Assembly: GCA_028583415.1 (NCBI GenBank)
Contig: CM053267.1
Span: 52,094,914-52,158,913 of the forward strand
Reading direction: 5' to 3'
Length of the DNA: 64,000 nt
Source of the DNA: Protea cynaroides
Taxonomy: Eukaryota; Streptophyta; Magnoliopsida; Proteales; Proteaceae
The notes below the pieces were generated by a model. The model saw nothing but the letters and a program-made list of their open reading frames with translations, made no database searches and was not told where the DNA came from. Positions 10,694 through 22,783 of this stretch are shown piece after piece. Both the position numbers and the translations under genes were made by a program. Each line of letters starts with the position of its first letter. The first letter of the stretch is position 1.

Positions 10694-13198
10694 TGGGGCA
10701 TGCTTTATCATGGAGTTGAAAATGTACATTTTTCATTGCCTTAACTCATAAATGTATGCAATTTTAGTTCCAAATGTGCTTGTTTTGTGCAGCTGGAAAC
10801 GTAATTGAAGATTGAAAAGGTGTAGAATGATGTAGTGAATGCTTTTGTTCCTAATATAGTAAATGGCTCCCATTATGATGAGACTGGTGCAAAGTTCAGC
10901 TCAGTGATATAGAAGTCAGATCCTTAAAAAAAAAGTCTGGTTTAAGGAACAGGAACGATGAAGATTTGACTGGGATACTGCATTCTTTTTAACTTTTGTC
11001 AATTTCTAGTGGATCAGATGGTGGGTCCACTGTTAAATAGTCTTATTATTTTACTTGTATATTTATTTTTACCTGATATTCATCTTCAGCTTCTTTTAGA
11101 TTTACTCTAAACTTTTGCTACCCATCTTGAAAACTTAGAAGGGTTACAGCTTGAGGGTCTGCTTCTGAAAAGATACCCAGGACTTGGTTTTAATCATTTC
11201 ATCTAAAATTCGCTCATGCCTAATCTGTGCATATTCCCTAATTAAAGATGTTTCCATGTTAACCGGTTGGTGATAACTCTCATCTTTAGTTTGCTTTGTA
11301 ATGATGATTTTTATAGGTTTAAACACATGCCTATAGCTTGTACCTCGTAGCTGGTTGGGAATTCATAAGTGCCATTTATGAAAAATTTGATCTTCATGTG
11401 TTTGTTGTCTAACGATTACAGAATCCCGAAGTCAAGACATTTAGGATTTAGTGAGTCTGGAAAAAGAAATGCAGTGGCAGCAAGGTCTTTTGGTCCTATT
11501 TGTCGTGGTAGAGTTGTCAGAAAGGGCTAAGCAAAGATCTCAATTTTCATAGCTTTACTTGCAGCTGTAGTGTTTATAACTCTGGAAAAGGGGAAAAAAA
11601 AACCATGGGGCTCATGGGGCTCCACCTCTCCTTGTTTTTCTGCCCTTGAGTTCTAGTATTAGTTGTTGTTTCACTATATCCTAGTTGAGTAGTTCCTCAT
11701 CTATTTTTGCTATCTATTGAGTTCTATTGAAGTTTCTAACTATTTCTCACTTCAATTCACATGGCTGAGGGGTTCTATTGAAGGTATTGAAGCTCAGTGT
11801 TTCTTATCATAGGTTAGTAATTATTTGAGTTCTTTAGTAAATACAGCAACTGAAGTTCTGGTTTCTATTTCTCCAGGTTACTATGCTGCTGGGAAATCAG
11901 GTTGATAAGCTATTTTAAGTATTCTATTGTTGGGTAATTGTTTTGTCCCTTTTAGTTGGAGTAAGACTTTAGTTGATGATCTGTTTTGTTGGTTAATTGT
12001 TCTGGGATTTACATATTTCTATTTGATTGATATACTATTCCCCTACGATTTTTCAACTGGAAAGTTTTGTTTTTTAAGTCTTAAGAGACATGTTAGAGCT
12101 TGATTGAATCATTTCTGGATAGATTGCACATTGGTTATTTACTTGTTTATACTCATGAAGTATTAACCTGTTTTGTGGGCCATCATCTCCAAACCTTCTC
12201 CTGTAAAAATGAAGCCAATGTCTAATCAATTTGCTCAAGTCATTGAAAGGCCTTCACCATCCTGCTAGTCAGCCAATGTTACTAACAGTAGAAGGAAACA
12301 AGCCAGTTAAGGGGGTGTGAATATGGAGAAGCCTCTTCTGGTTCCTTACAGTTCCTAATCCTTTAAGATTTGTACAATTCCAACAAGATAGGTATTATGT
12401 AATCAGGCCAGAAATCCCAGATATCAATGAAGATTTGTATGATGATGCATTCTTCGATTGGATTCTCAACTGGAGAATGTATTTGTCTTTTGATCCATGC
12501 CAGAATATATTCTTCATCATTTTATGTTTGAAAGGCAATACAGTGACTTGATGGTTTGACTGCCAACTGGAAGGGGCTTCTATAGGGGCTTATTTTATTA
12601 CTCCTTGGCGGGCAGTGAAGGACATCATAACTGATGGGCAGAAATACTAACTAATCCTGCAGGATACTGATGAGCTTTGTAATGTAGGCTATATTTGGTA
12701 TGTTTGCTTTTTTATAATGGAGATTCCATTTCCACTGTAGAATGAAAATGGGTTAAAGAGTGATGCATTTACATTATGGGTCAGAATGCAGAATGTATAA
12801 AAAAAAAACATGCTCCAAAATAGACTGCGTTCTCTTGATGATTATATGATTTAATCATTTAAGAACAAGAACATATAATAAATATATTGTTTTTAGGGAA
12901 ATTTACTTGTACCACCCTTGGACTTTGTTTCAAATACAATTATTACCCTAAAATTTACAACAATTTAATAAAAAAAAACTGATTAAAATCAGTTTATAAA
13001 CTATAAGCAAAATTGTTTAATGAAAAACAGATTAAAATCGGGTGGTAACCGAAACTGATTAGGTTCTAGTAGCAAATTCAACACAGTTTAGTTAATCGAT
13101 TTGATTTCGGTTTACTCTCTTATGCACTGCACCACACCTCACCGTTTAATCGAGAATAAGCCATTTAACATCCTCAACTTCTCTAGTAATCAAAGGTG
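10694..13198. other. Spacer between mTERF relics; source of duplicated segments
   Basis: No gene is supported here. Two parts recur elsewhere. The segments 11806-11940 and 12021-12390 match 37254-37388 and 38024-38394 in the rearranged tubulin copy. The segment of about 12400-12575 matches about 13523-13772 (GATGATGCATTCTT, AGAATATATTCTT, ATACAGTGACTTGATGG). These show that the region took part in at least two duplication events. The stretch 12890-13140 is AT-rich with GATTAAAATC-like words, as in old MITEs. Confidence 0.5.
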
Positions 13199-13520
13199 AA
13201 GAACAGTTTAGAAAAACAAAGATCTGCTCTTTTTTGCTAGGCACTGAAGCATCAAAAGGGTCGCTTGAGTCACGACGTGTGAGTTCCTTTACTCCCATCA
13301 ACCTTCTTTCTTTTATTGAAAAATGCATCTTTTTTGCTCTTTTTTGTTTGTTATGTGTTCCCTTCAACAGTGTTTCGTTCTCTACATAGAAAACCATGTC
13401 TCTTATGTCATTTACTCTTGTGGGTTGTCTGAACGAGCTGCTCTTTCTGCTTCCAAGCCCCTCTTCAGCCTCAGCAGCGGTGGGAGCCTGTGCACCGAGT
13501 ATGCTCATGAAGATCAGTAG
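13199..13520 (+). pseudogene. mTERF 5' fragment (tandem copy)
   Basis: This repeats the leader and first codons of the mTERF relic at 9503. The leader words GATCTGCTC and GGCACTGAAGCATC are shared, then a GTTTCGTTCTCTAC block (start-codon region), then a frame reading VSYVIYSCGLSERAALSASK, the conserved N-terminal mTERF block. The upstream Met region contains a stop, and the frame decays after about 13500. It is a truncated duplicate, not a gene. Confidence 0.6.
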
Positions 13521-13522
13521 TG

Positions 13523-13772
13523 GAATCAAGCCAGAAATTCTGGAAAAAAAGATCCTCTTCTGTTGTCCAGTTCTTGGGTCCCTCCAATGATGGGAGAGAA
13601 TCCAAACCTAAATTCTGGATATAAATGAAAAATTAGATGATGATGCATTCTTGGACTAATGTTTCAATAGGGAAAAACATTTTTAATGTTGACCTATGCA
13701 AGAATATATTCTTGATCATTAACATGTTTTGAAAGCAATACAGTGACTTGATGGCTTGACTGTCAACTAGAA
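13523..13772 (+). repeat. Diverged tandem copy of 12400-12575
   Basis: Several blocks recur in the same order in both segments (CCAGAAAT, GATGATGCATTCTT, AGAATATATTCTT, ATACAGTGACTTGATGG). The copy is longer because of small insertions. With the mTERF fragment just upstream, it suggests that a unit covering leader, mTERF and downstream sequence was tandemly duplicated and then lost most of its interior. Confidence 0.55.
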
Positions 13773-15857
13773 CTATTCTAAATAAAATCTAAATAAAAAG
13801 GTAATGCAAGGGAAATTTTGAGATTCACTTTGCAGAATTAGAATGAGAATTTTATGAAAAGTTTGACCAGTGAATTCAGTTACTTGATGGCTACCTTTCT
13901 GTGGGACAGAGCAAAAAAGTTATGCTTTTCAAATATCAAATAGGTGTTGAACAGAATGAATATCACAGGAGATTACAGGGAAAGAATACTGCATGGGTTT
14001 GGTACATAATTTAAATAAGGATTGAAGGCATGTTGTGCTCTATGTTTCTTCGTTTTTTAATTGGTTGTGGTTTGTCAATAAAGATGCTAAATATATTTGA
14101 ATTCAATAGAGACAATCCAATCAATAAAGATAGACAGAAGAAAACCTAAATAATGAAGTTCCAGATTTAGTTGATTAAATATAACAGGTCTGATATAGTT
14201 TTCTAACAAGTTACAATTGAGGGATAGGTATTGTTCACAACTGCTGTAATTATAATTTCATTATGATATCAGAGCTTCAGCTTCACTTCATACGGTTATT
14301 CAAAGGAAGGCTACATGCCACGTGTATTGCCACCTAAAAGAGGGGTAGCATTTGAGGGGGAGTATTCATAATAGTCTCACATTACTTAGAGAATAGAACC
14401 TTGGATGCTTTATATATGTGAAAGTCTCATCACTTATAATTTTAAATTTTTGAGATGAAAATTTAAAATATCATACTCATCCATAATCTTTTCCCATGAT
14501 GGTGGCATCCAACATCATTAACATACCGCAAAGCCGAATAGCCACACCACAGTGACTTTTACAGCATTGTTCAAAACTAGCCTCTTAACAACAAAGCCGG
14601 CAAGGGACTTCCAATATGTCCATCTGGTCGATTATCGATCTCCACTGGACTACCTTCCAGTCCACCACTTGGTTGTTCGATGCTGCCGGTGGTTACATAA
14701 AAAATTGAGGTTTCTCTTGGGTATCAACCTGTTACGACCACTTAGTGATCTAGCTGCTGCCGGTGGCCAAATCAAAATCCCAGGCTGCACTTGGATATCA
14801 GCCCGTTACAGAATGGTCGACCCCTTCTATCATCCGGTCCATCAGTTGGTGAAATTTCAGGATCCGGATCATCTGATAATTGTCTTATTTTGTGTGATCC
14901 TTAGCTTATATATTGGTTTCTTTCACCAAGTCAATTCCTACAATACAAAGGTCATTTTACTAGGTCGTTTGGCATCTCCTAAGGTCTGTCTATGTTTGAT
15001 GAGACTTGAGAATGAAGTGGGATGCGTTGTACAATAATATGTGCAATGAAAGTACTGTACTATCCCAAGTTTATATATATATATATATATATATATACTC
15101 ATGACTGGCCATCTTGAAGTCTTCAACAGATCATCCATGCGTATCCAAGACTTTTGATATAATATATATTGATTCTTAGTTTTGGCTTGAATATATTTGA
15201 ATATGAATTAACTATAAGTTAAATTATTGTATATTTATTGTCATCAAAACCAATTTAGGAGTGTGGGTTTTTTCTAACATTAATTAATTAACACTTTTAT
15301 TAATGAACACTTTAGCTATTGCTTGTGTAGAGATGGAAGGATATATAATTGAATTTAAGCTCGAAATTTGAAACATGGCCAATCTATCTCTCTCCAAAAC
15401 ATCAAAAGGTCAGAATTATCACATTATCCTTGCATGTAGCACAACTAATTTTACCCTATTAAGAATGTCTTGAGCTACAAAGAATGGTAAAAGAACTTGT
15501 TATATATCCAGAAAAAATTCCTTTACAAGCATCCCAATATTGATTTTATATTAAATATGAAAATACAGGACTACCCTTTTGTAGGGATTTAAACGGATCG
15601 GAACAGATGGATCCAGAACTGGATGTGACTGGATCCAGATAACCCTGCCTGGATTTGGATGCCCCTAAAAGCATATTCAGATGTGAATCAAAGTTAGATT
15701 TTCGATTATTCATTTACACTTCTGACTTATGTAACCCAGACCTTTCTGTTTTGTTCTTTATCATTTGTTCTCAATCCATGCATGTCACTCACTTGTCTTA
15801 GTTACATGATTTTCTTTTCCTCATTCACTAGAACCTATCAAATATTCAAGAACCCTT
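13773..15857. other. Intergenic region with copia-like scraps and a TA microsatellite
   Basis: TATCAGAGCTT at 14269-14279 resembles a copia primer-binding site. About 70 bases later, TTGAGGGGGAGTATT (14351-14365) resembles a copia polypurine tract, so the two may be the ends of an internally deleted element. A (TA)n tract lies at about 15071-15097. The frame at 14552-15037 (161 codons) has no domain I recognise. The part 15590-15720 has GGATCC/GGATTTGGAT words similar to sequence right of the copia element (28140-28290), so the copia element landed in an older repeat. Confidence 0.4.
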
Positions 15858-15862
15858 AAGAT

Positions 15863-16226
15863 TGTTAAGGAGTGGATAGAATTTGAAATTATTCAAATTC
15901 AAATATATGCGGTTTCATCTCCACAGTTTCGTCTTCCTAAAGTATAGGAATTATTGTTATTCCTCTCCCTAAAGTATAAGAATTGCTATTGCTATTCAAT
16001 TTAAAATCCAAGTAAGAGTGTAATCTGCAAGGATTCCCTCTCTTGTAACAGCCTAGAGTATAGGAACTGTTACTCAATTTCAAATTCAAATGAGAGCCCA
16101 ATCTGCATGGATTCTCTTCTTGCAACAGACAGAAGAATGTACAATGTCTATAAATATAAATCCATAGTTGCCAAAATGGTAAGGCAAGATAATCTTTGCA
16201 TAAAACTTTCTTTGTTAATTTTCACA
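15863..16226 (+). repeat. 5' LTR of copia element
   Basis: The LTR starts TGTTAAGGAG and ends TTTTCACA, directly before the primer-binding site. It holds a TATAAATATAAA promoter-like box near 16150. The AAGTATAGGAA and AATTTGAAATTATT blocks are shared with the 3' LTR. Confidence 0.85.
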
Positions 16227-16240
16227 TGGTACTAGAGCTT
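16227..16240 (+). other. Primer-binding site (initiator tRNA-Met type)
   Basis: TGGTACTAGAGCTT directly follows the 5' LTR. It is a two-base variant of the copia consensus TGGTATCAGAGC, complementary to the 3' end of initiator methionine tRNA, which primes minus-strand synthesis. Confidence 0.7.
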
Positions 16241-16267
16241 AGTCGCTCTGCTTGAAATATTCAAAAA

Positions 16268-17244
16268 TGTCTTTTTCGATTTTTGCAACATCATCTTCAC
16301 TCACAACTTCATCGGTTCCTACTACACCTCCCTCTTCAAGCTTCCATCACAACTTAATTGTGAAGCTTTCCTCCAATAATTTGTTTGTTATGGAAAACCC
16401 AGCTCATACCACTGCTTCGTAGTCAAGTTCTTCTTGGCTACATCGATGGAGGTACTCCATGTCCATCCTCTACCTTGGCCCAAGAAGGTACTGACCCTCC
16501 TCTCCTTAATCCTGCCTATGCCAATTGGCTCAGGAAAGACCAACTAGTACTCAGTTGGCTTCTAGCCTCTCTCACCATTGATACCCTATCTTATGTCATT
16601 GGACTCTCTACAGCTGTTGAAGTTTGGAAGGCTCTCCAATCTGCTTTTGTCGATCTATCTCATACCAGTGTTCTTTAGTTGCACATGTAACTCCAAAATA
16701 CTTCTAAAGGGGAAAAGTCAGTCAATACCTATTTTCGTGAGATAAAATATATCTCTGGTCAATTGTCCACTGCTAACAAACCTGTTTCACTGGAAGAACT
16801 CAATGCCATCATTTTCCAAAATCTTGGACCTGATTATAGTGACATAGTTGCTGCATTAGCTACAAAAACTGTAGCCATACAGTTCATAACCTACATTGAT
16901 TGTTGCTCAGCCATGAGCTGCATATGAAGACGGCGGCCTCTCCTCTTGAGGCCAACCTTACTCACAGTGCTGTTGCTCCTTCCCTCAGTACTGCTTAAAC
17001 CGTGACACCTTGTCCATCCAATATGGGGAATACTCATGGTTTTCAGAACAGCTCACAAAAATTTAAGAGAAAGGATCAATGTCAAATTTGTAACAGGACA
17101 AACCACATCGCCTCTAAGTGCTACTTTAGGTACTCTCAGCCTGGTCCGTTACCTTCAGGTCCTACTGCCAACATGGTAGGTATTTTGCCTACTCCGTCTT
17201 ATCTTATGCAGAACTGGTTTCCGGATATGGCAGTGACACATTAG
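16268..17244 (+). pseudogene. Copia gag with zinc knuckle, disrupted
   Basis: Gag coats the retroelement RNA in virus-like particles. The frames here read the typical plant copia gag: an LIVKLSSNNFLLWK-like start, WLRKDQLVLSWLLASLT, the VEVWKALQSAF block, and a YISGQLSTANKPVSLEEL stretch. A CCHC zinc knuckle follows near 17082-17123 (C-x2-C-x4-H-x4-C in CQICNRTNHIASKC). The first half has a frameshift and a TAG at 16676-16678, so no single product is possible. Confidence 0.75.
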
Positions 17245-17943
17245 GTAACACCAAATCTGTCTGCCCTTCATCACTCTGAAGATTATAATGTTAACAATCA
17301 TCTCCGCGTAGATAACGGTGTGGGTTTAACCACTAGTCGTGTTGGCTCGTTTACCTTTTCTTCTTCATCTCCCACCCCCTTTCACTTATCTAATGTTCTT
17401 TATGTTCTTAAAATCACTAGGAACTGTCTCTCTGTTCATCAGTTTACAAAAAAAACAATCACTGTTTCTTTGAATTTCACCCATCTTTCTATGTTGTCAA
17501 GGACTAGGTGGCAAAGAAGCCGGTGCTGTACAGTATCCTTAGAGATGAACTATATCAGCTCATAGGCCATCGTTCCATACCTCCATCACCACCTAAAGCT
17601 GCCCACATTAGAGAACATGTCTCTACCACTACTTGGCACGCTCGTTTTGGTCATCTTCAATCTCGCACCGTACATCAAATTATTAAAGCATATATTCTCT
17701 TAATTTAAATTCATGTTTTTCATGTCTTCTAGGTAAATCTCACAAGAGCTCCCTTCCCCTAAGTGGTTCGGTCGGGCAGAATTGTTTGGACTTGGTGTTT
17801 AGTGATGTCTCGGGCCCTACCCCTATTTCTTCTTCTACTATGCTACAAAATATACTTGGCTGTGCCTTCTCTCCAAAATATTTGAAGTTCCCTCAATTTT
17901 TTTCAATTCAAAACCATGGTGGAATGTCAATTCTCGTTCCATC
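17245..17943 (+). pseudogene. Copia protease remnant, GAG-pre-integrase and start of integrase
   Basis: The protease site expected just before this segment reads PDMAVTH in place of the DSGATH-type motif and runs into a stop at 17242-17244, so it is dead. Further on, SRVGSFTFSSSS and FHLSNVLYVLKITRN blocks, then TTWHARFGHLQSRTVHQI with its zinc-type His residues, are the GAG-pre-integrase domain. The integrase core begins near 17780 and is cut at 17943 by the nested insertion. Confidence 0.7.
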
Positions 17944-18560
17944 TATGAGGACCAAGGTTTTTTAAAAATGGAAATTATCCTCAAATTTTACATTTAATTA
18001 AGATGTTCAAATTTTCTACACTTAATCACACAAAAAGAGATCGAAAGACTTTTGCCTTAAGATCTCATCCACTCATGCCAGTAGAGGGTAAGAAACTGGA
18101 GTCGCCACCTAGATAAGCTCTAGGACCTGGAATGATGTCCCTTAATGGAGGAACTCTAATGATTCGTGCAAATGGAATGGTTGACTTGTCTCACCAAATG
18201 CGGATAAGTGCCAAATTACGAGTTGGGAATGTGTTAGGCATCCAACTCGCCTAGTTGAACCGGTCTCCCTAAATCCTATCATTTCCTACAGTTTATGAAC
18301 ACTTGGGGCTATCTAATTAAACTACAAGACACAAGAAAAAATCCTAATTTGATATCTAATTATTTACTAACTATACACGACATAAGCTGTAAGTAAACAA
18401 ATTAGACAGGAAAATAATCGCAAAATGAATTAAAAAAAATTTAATGAACGGCCTAATCAGACATCTAAAGAAAGAAAATAATGATATACAACATATGACC
18501 GAGGTCTGAAAAAATCCCAGACCGCCTACGTATCCCTGTTCGACGAAAATTAGGCAAACG
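17944..18560 (-). repeat. Minus-strand end of a Tat/Ogre-like gypsy LTR
   Basis: Read on the minus strand, this has the same ordered words as the end of the solo LTR at 19421-23505: ACGTAGGCGGT, then a GGATGCCTAACAC stretch, then CTAGGTGGCGACTCC, ending GGTCCTCATA. It is therefore a second LTR 3' end in the opposite orientation. The matching LTR start was not found, so it is truncated or rearranged. Sequence up to 19420 has no other recognisable feature. Confidence 0.55.
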
Positions 18561-20326
18561 TAGTTCGGACGAGTGTGTACGTACCAGGTGTGTGTGCAAG
18601 AAGAGGGACACTTCCAAAATATTAGAACACATCCCAAGCGATGGATGCTCCCATAATCATGGAACACATCCGATGGTGAGAGATGTTCCCATAACAGTGA
18701 GACCCATCTCAGGGTGTAGAGGCGCTCCTACCATAAGGAGCCCCCGCGATGAAGTATCCCATACAATATGAAACTTACCTCAATTTGACTAGGCGTAGAG
18801 TGAATAAACTCCCCCACAACCTACATATATGTCGAGACTCTGTCTCTCAAGAATCAGGTCAAGCGTAGTTCCCATGAGTTAACGTGTGGCTAGACCCCAC
18901 ATGGTATCACTCACGAGGTGCTCGGACCTCGTCCCCGCACTCGGCAAGGGTAAACTAACATTCTGAAAATGATTGGTCTGCAAACCAACTCCCAAATATG
19001 AGAAACGAAATTCCTTCAAGCCACAAATGAATCTGGATAATGGCTAGGTTGGATATCAAACATGGTTCCAATTGTCACAAGATACATAAACAACATGAAC
19101 CCATAAATAATCACCCTCATGTGGATAGTAACACAATAAGCAATGAAAATAGGCTTAAATCCACATTAAACCAAGTATATGTTGAAACAGGTTTAACATG
19201 ATTAAACCAGTCCAAACAAAAATACCAATAGACTTAAATACCATTTAACCACTCCCACTACAGGGTTGAATCAACCTAACACGAAAGATCAATATTCCCA
19301 ATATTAAAATCGAGCTAACTAAATAATTTTGACCAAGCCAAACATAGACTAAACCAAGCGTAAACCAAGCATTTAATGTTGATCCAACTTGAGTGTGTAG
19401 GTCGGATAAAATAACATGGGTGTAAGCACCCCATTTTTGCCATCCCAACTAAACAAAGTCCTGCTGGTGTGTGGACAACAAAAGGAAGAAAGGTGATCGA
19501 AAGTTTGGATTCTTGACTGTGAATTTGAGGAAGTTTTCAATGGGTCCGTGAATTTGAGGAAGTTTTCAATGGGTCCACAAAGAACGTCATGGGTTATCAT
19601 TTTGCATGGATGCGTAGGGTCATAGAATTATCTTCAAACGAGACCAAAATTGCCAATTCGATATCGGATGAGGGAAGATATGGCCATTTTAGTCGGATGA
19701 TACATATGAGGGAGGTTTATGAAATTATTATAAATAATCCTAGGGGCCTTTATGCAAATTATCCTAAGTTGGATTGTTTGAATTTCAAATCATCATATCT
19801 TGATCATCCGACATCGGATTCAGATGATTCCAAGACCATTATTCTTCATTCATGATGTTCTACAAAGTGGACGTAAAAATCCTGGGTAGAAGTCACATGT
19901 GGGTCCCATGCAAGCTTGATGCAAAATTATCGTCAAAACTTCAAAGTCGCATATCTTTTCCATTCTACATCGGATTCGGGTGATTCCGGTTCCTATATTC
20001 CTCATTTTTAATGTTCTACAAAATGAACAAAAAAATTTGGAATAGAGGCCATCGGAAAATCCATGCGGGATGACGGAAATGACCCATAAAATGACAAGGA
20101 GAGAAACCCGGTTAATTCCAATTAATCCGTCCAACTCGTTCAAGCCGTTTTGGTCCAACCTAGCTCAACCCATATCGGTTTAACTCGGTCAACCTAAGCG
20201 GTCTCAACCCGTTTCGAACCAGTTCATCCATGTGCATAGTATTTATATATTATATATATTGTATACTATACATATATGTATGTTATTAAATATATGTGTA
20301 TATAATATATATTATTATATATAAGA

Positions 20327-20641
20327 GATAAAATCTAAAAGATCTTGGAGAAGAAAAAGGAAGAGGAGAGAGAGGAGACGTGAAAGAGAAGGAGGCTTTA
20401 CGGTTGAGATGAAATTTAAAAGATCTTGGAGAAGAAAAAGGAAAGAGGAGAGAGAGGAGACGTGAAAGAGAAGGAGGCTTTAGGATTGAGATGAAATCTA
20501 AAAGATCTTGGAGAAGAAAAGGAAAGGGAGAGAGAGAGACGTGAAAGAGAAGGAGGCTTTAGGGTTGAGATGAAATCTAAAAGATCTTGGAGAAGAAAAG
20601 GAAAGAGGAGAGAGGGGAGACGTGAAAGAGAAGGGGTTTTC
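20327..20641 (+). repeat. Fourfold ~80-bp purine-rich tandem repeat
   Basis: Four units start at about 20327, 20406, 20487 and 20567. Each begins GAGATGAAATCTAAAAGATC (with small changes) and contains GGAGACGTGAAAGAGAAGG. The last unit is truncated. It lies inside the solo LTR. Confidence 0.85.
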
Positions 20642-22630
20642 TAGAAGAAGAATGAGAAAAGGAAAGAAAGGAAGAAAAAAAGCGTGAGAGAGGAAGAAAA
20701 GAAAGGAAAGAAGAAAAATAGAGAAGAAAAAGATTTTCTAGAAAAAGAAGAAAAGGAAAGAAGGATCTTCTAGAAAATGAGTGAAAAATTATAAATAGGA
20801 GAGAGGAGGGATCCTTTTCCACAGAAGAGAGAGAGGGAAACGTGGGTGAGAGAGAGAAAGGTGAGTGAGAGAGAGAAAACGTGAGAGAGGAAGAAAGAAA
20901 AGAGAGAAAAAAGAGAAAAGAAAGAAAAGAGAAGAAGAAAAGAGAGAAAGAGAAGAGAGAAAAAAAAGGAAGAAAGGAGAAGGAGGATTCACATTCAAAG
21001 GGGTTGATACAACCTAAATCACCCTTCATCAATGGTTTCACTCAATTTGAGCCCAAGGTTAGTACTCTAAACAAATTTAGAGGTCGTTAGAATGCCCGAA
21101 TGCCAATTTTGCTTGAAAAAGGCTAATTTTCATGAAATCTCAATCATGAATGCTCTATACATGCTTGTTAATGTTAGGATGCCTATGTCTAACATTTTTC
21201 ATGAATGATAATTTGTCTAAGCTATTCAATGATGAATTTTTGATTGATATACAATGATGTTTGATGTTTTTTGTAAATTTCATAAAGTGATTTTCTGATC
21301 CGAAAATTCCAGATTTAGGGTTCAAACTTAGGACGTACATCATATGTATTTTTCTAAGCTTTTGAAGCCCAAAATTTTATGGGAGTCTCTCTGATATGAT
21401 AGAAGACTACCCTAAAAATTTCGTTCCATTTGGAATTGGGGAAATATATCAAACAATTTGTCTTTGACATTGCTATTTTTCTCGGATGTAATGCAATCCT
21501 CCATCGGAAAGTCTCTAGACAAAGGCCTTATGGCCATAATCAGAAAATCCACTTAACATGAACTTTTAGACATGAAAGTCTTCTAAAAAATGGCACTGAT
21601 TTCATATTTTTTCCATTTTTCGTTGAATTGATATCAATTTTTAAGTGCATAGTGCTTTGATTTCAGATCTATCATGATGTGCTGATTTGCATGATTGAAA
21701 AGAGTCATTTTTCTCAAAGAAAATATACTGTTTTAACTTGTTTTTCTTAATGAAATTTTAGATCAGACAGTTATCTACATAGATATATGTCTGTATTTAA
21801 TTTTCATTAAGAATAGAATTTTATTTGGAATTTATGGTGCAACTGGTCAAAAATAGGGAACAGACCTGACCGGTGTATTTGCCTGTACTTGGGGAATATT
21901 TTCGACCTGCCTATGGTCTCTTTTAGGATTAGCTTCATTGAGACAAAATGTTGGCCTCTGAGTCTTCTTTCCAGGGATATCTTGTAAGAATTTTTTGAGT
22001 AAGTACAGTGCCCTATGTGCCCATTTGGGGTCCAGCCCGACAAAGCTGTCATCTTGCTACGTGTTCCATCATGTTTTGATTGATTCTCATATGCTTTGGT
22101 TGTTTCTCACATGCCATATTTGATGCTATGCTATGTTCGGATGCTCGTATGCATACACTACTATAATTGGAATGGTCATACTGCCATAATTGAAATAACA
22201 CATTGCCATGATTGGAATGCTACACATGCTTATTGTCATATTTGTCTACTACGCTTGCTCACATATTTGCCATGTTTGGGTGCACACTTACCATGTTTGT
22301 ATTGATTCACATGCTCACTTGCCATTTTTGACTGATGTGTTGCTAAATTTGAATATATTTCCAACATGCTATATTCGGATGCTTACACTGCTATATTTAA
22401 GCTCACATTGCTTTGTTAGATTGTTTACATTGTACAACAACTAGGGCAAGATACACCCTAAGATGGAAAGAATTGAACAATTAGGGTAGTAAAACCCTAA
22501 AAATGGAAAGAATAATTAGGGCAAAATAAACCCTAGAATAAAGAGAATAATTAGGGTATGAAACCCTAAAAAAATGAAAATCACAATGAAAAGGGATAGG
22601 AAATCCTAGAAATCTAAAAATGGAAACAAT

Positions 22631-22783
22631 AAAAATGGTAGGAATTTAGGTCTCATCCCTAAATCCTATTGACAAAAATAGAAAGAATTTGGTACACATC
22701 CCAAATAAAAATGGTAGGAATTTAGGTCTCATCCCTAGATCCTATTGACAAAAAATGAAAGGATTTTGGTACACATTCCAAAT
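22631..22783 (+). repeat. Twofold 76-bp tandem repeat
   Basis: Units at about 22631 and 22707 share AAAAATGGTAGGAATTTAGG followed by CCTATTGACAAAAA and a GGTACACAT block. Just upstream (22440-22610) a looser repeat of ATTAGGG...CCCTAAAAA words is seen. Both lie inside the solo LTR. Confidence 0.75.

Noticed and set aside
20577..21090. Long open frames on both strands, rich in Ser/Phe/Leu or Lys/Glu/Arg
   Set aside because: They come from a purine-rich tract inside the solo LTR. Both strands are open at once and there is no domain.
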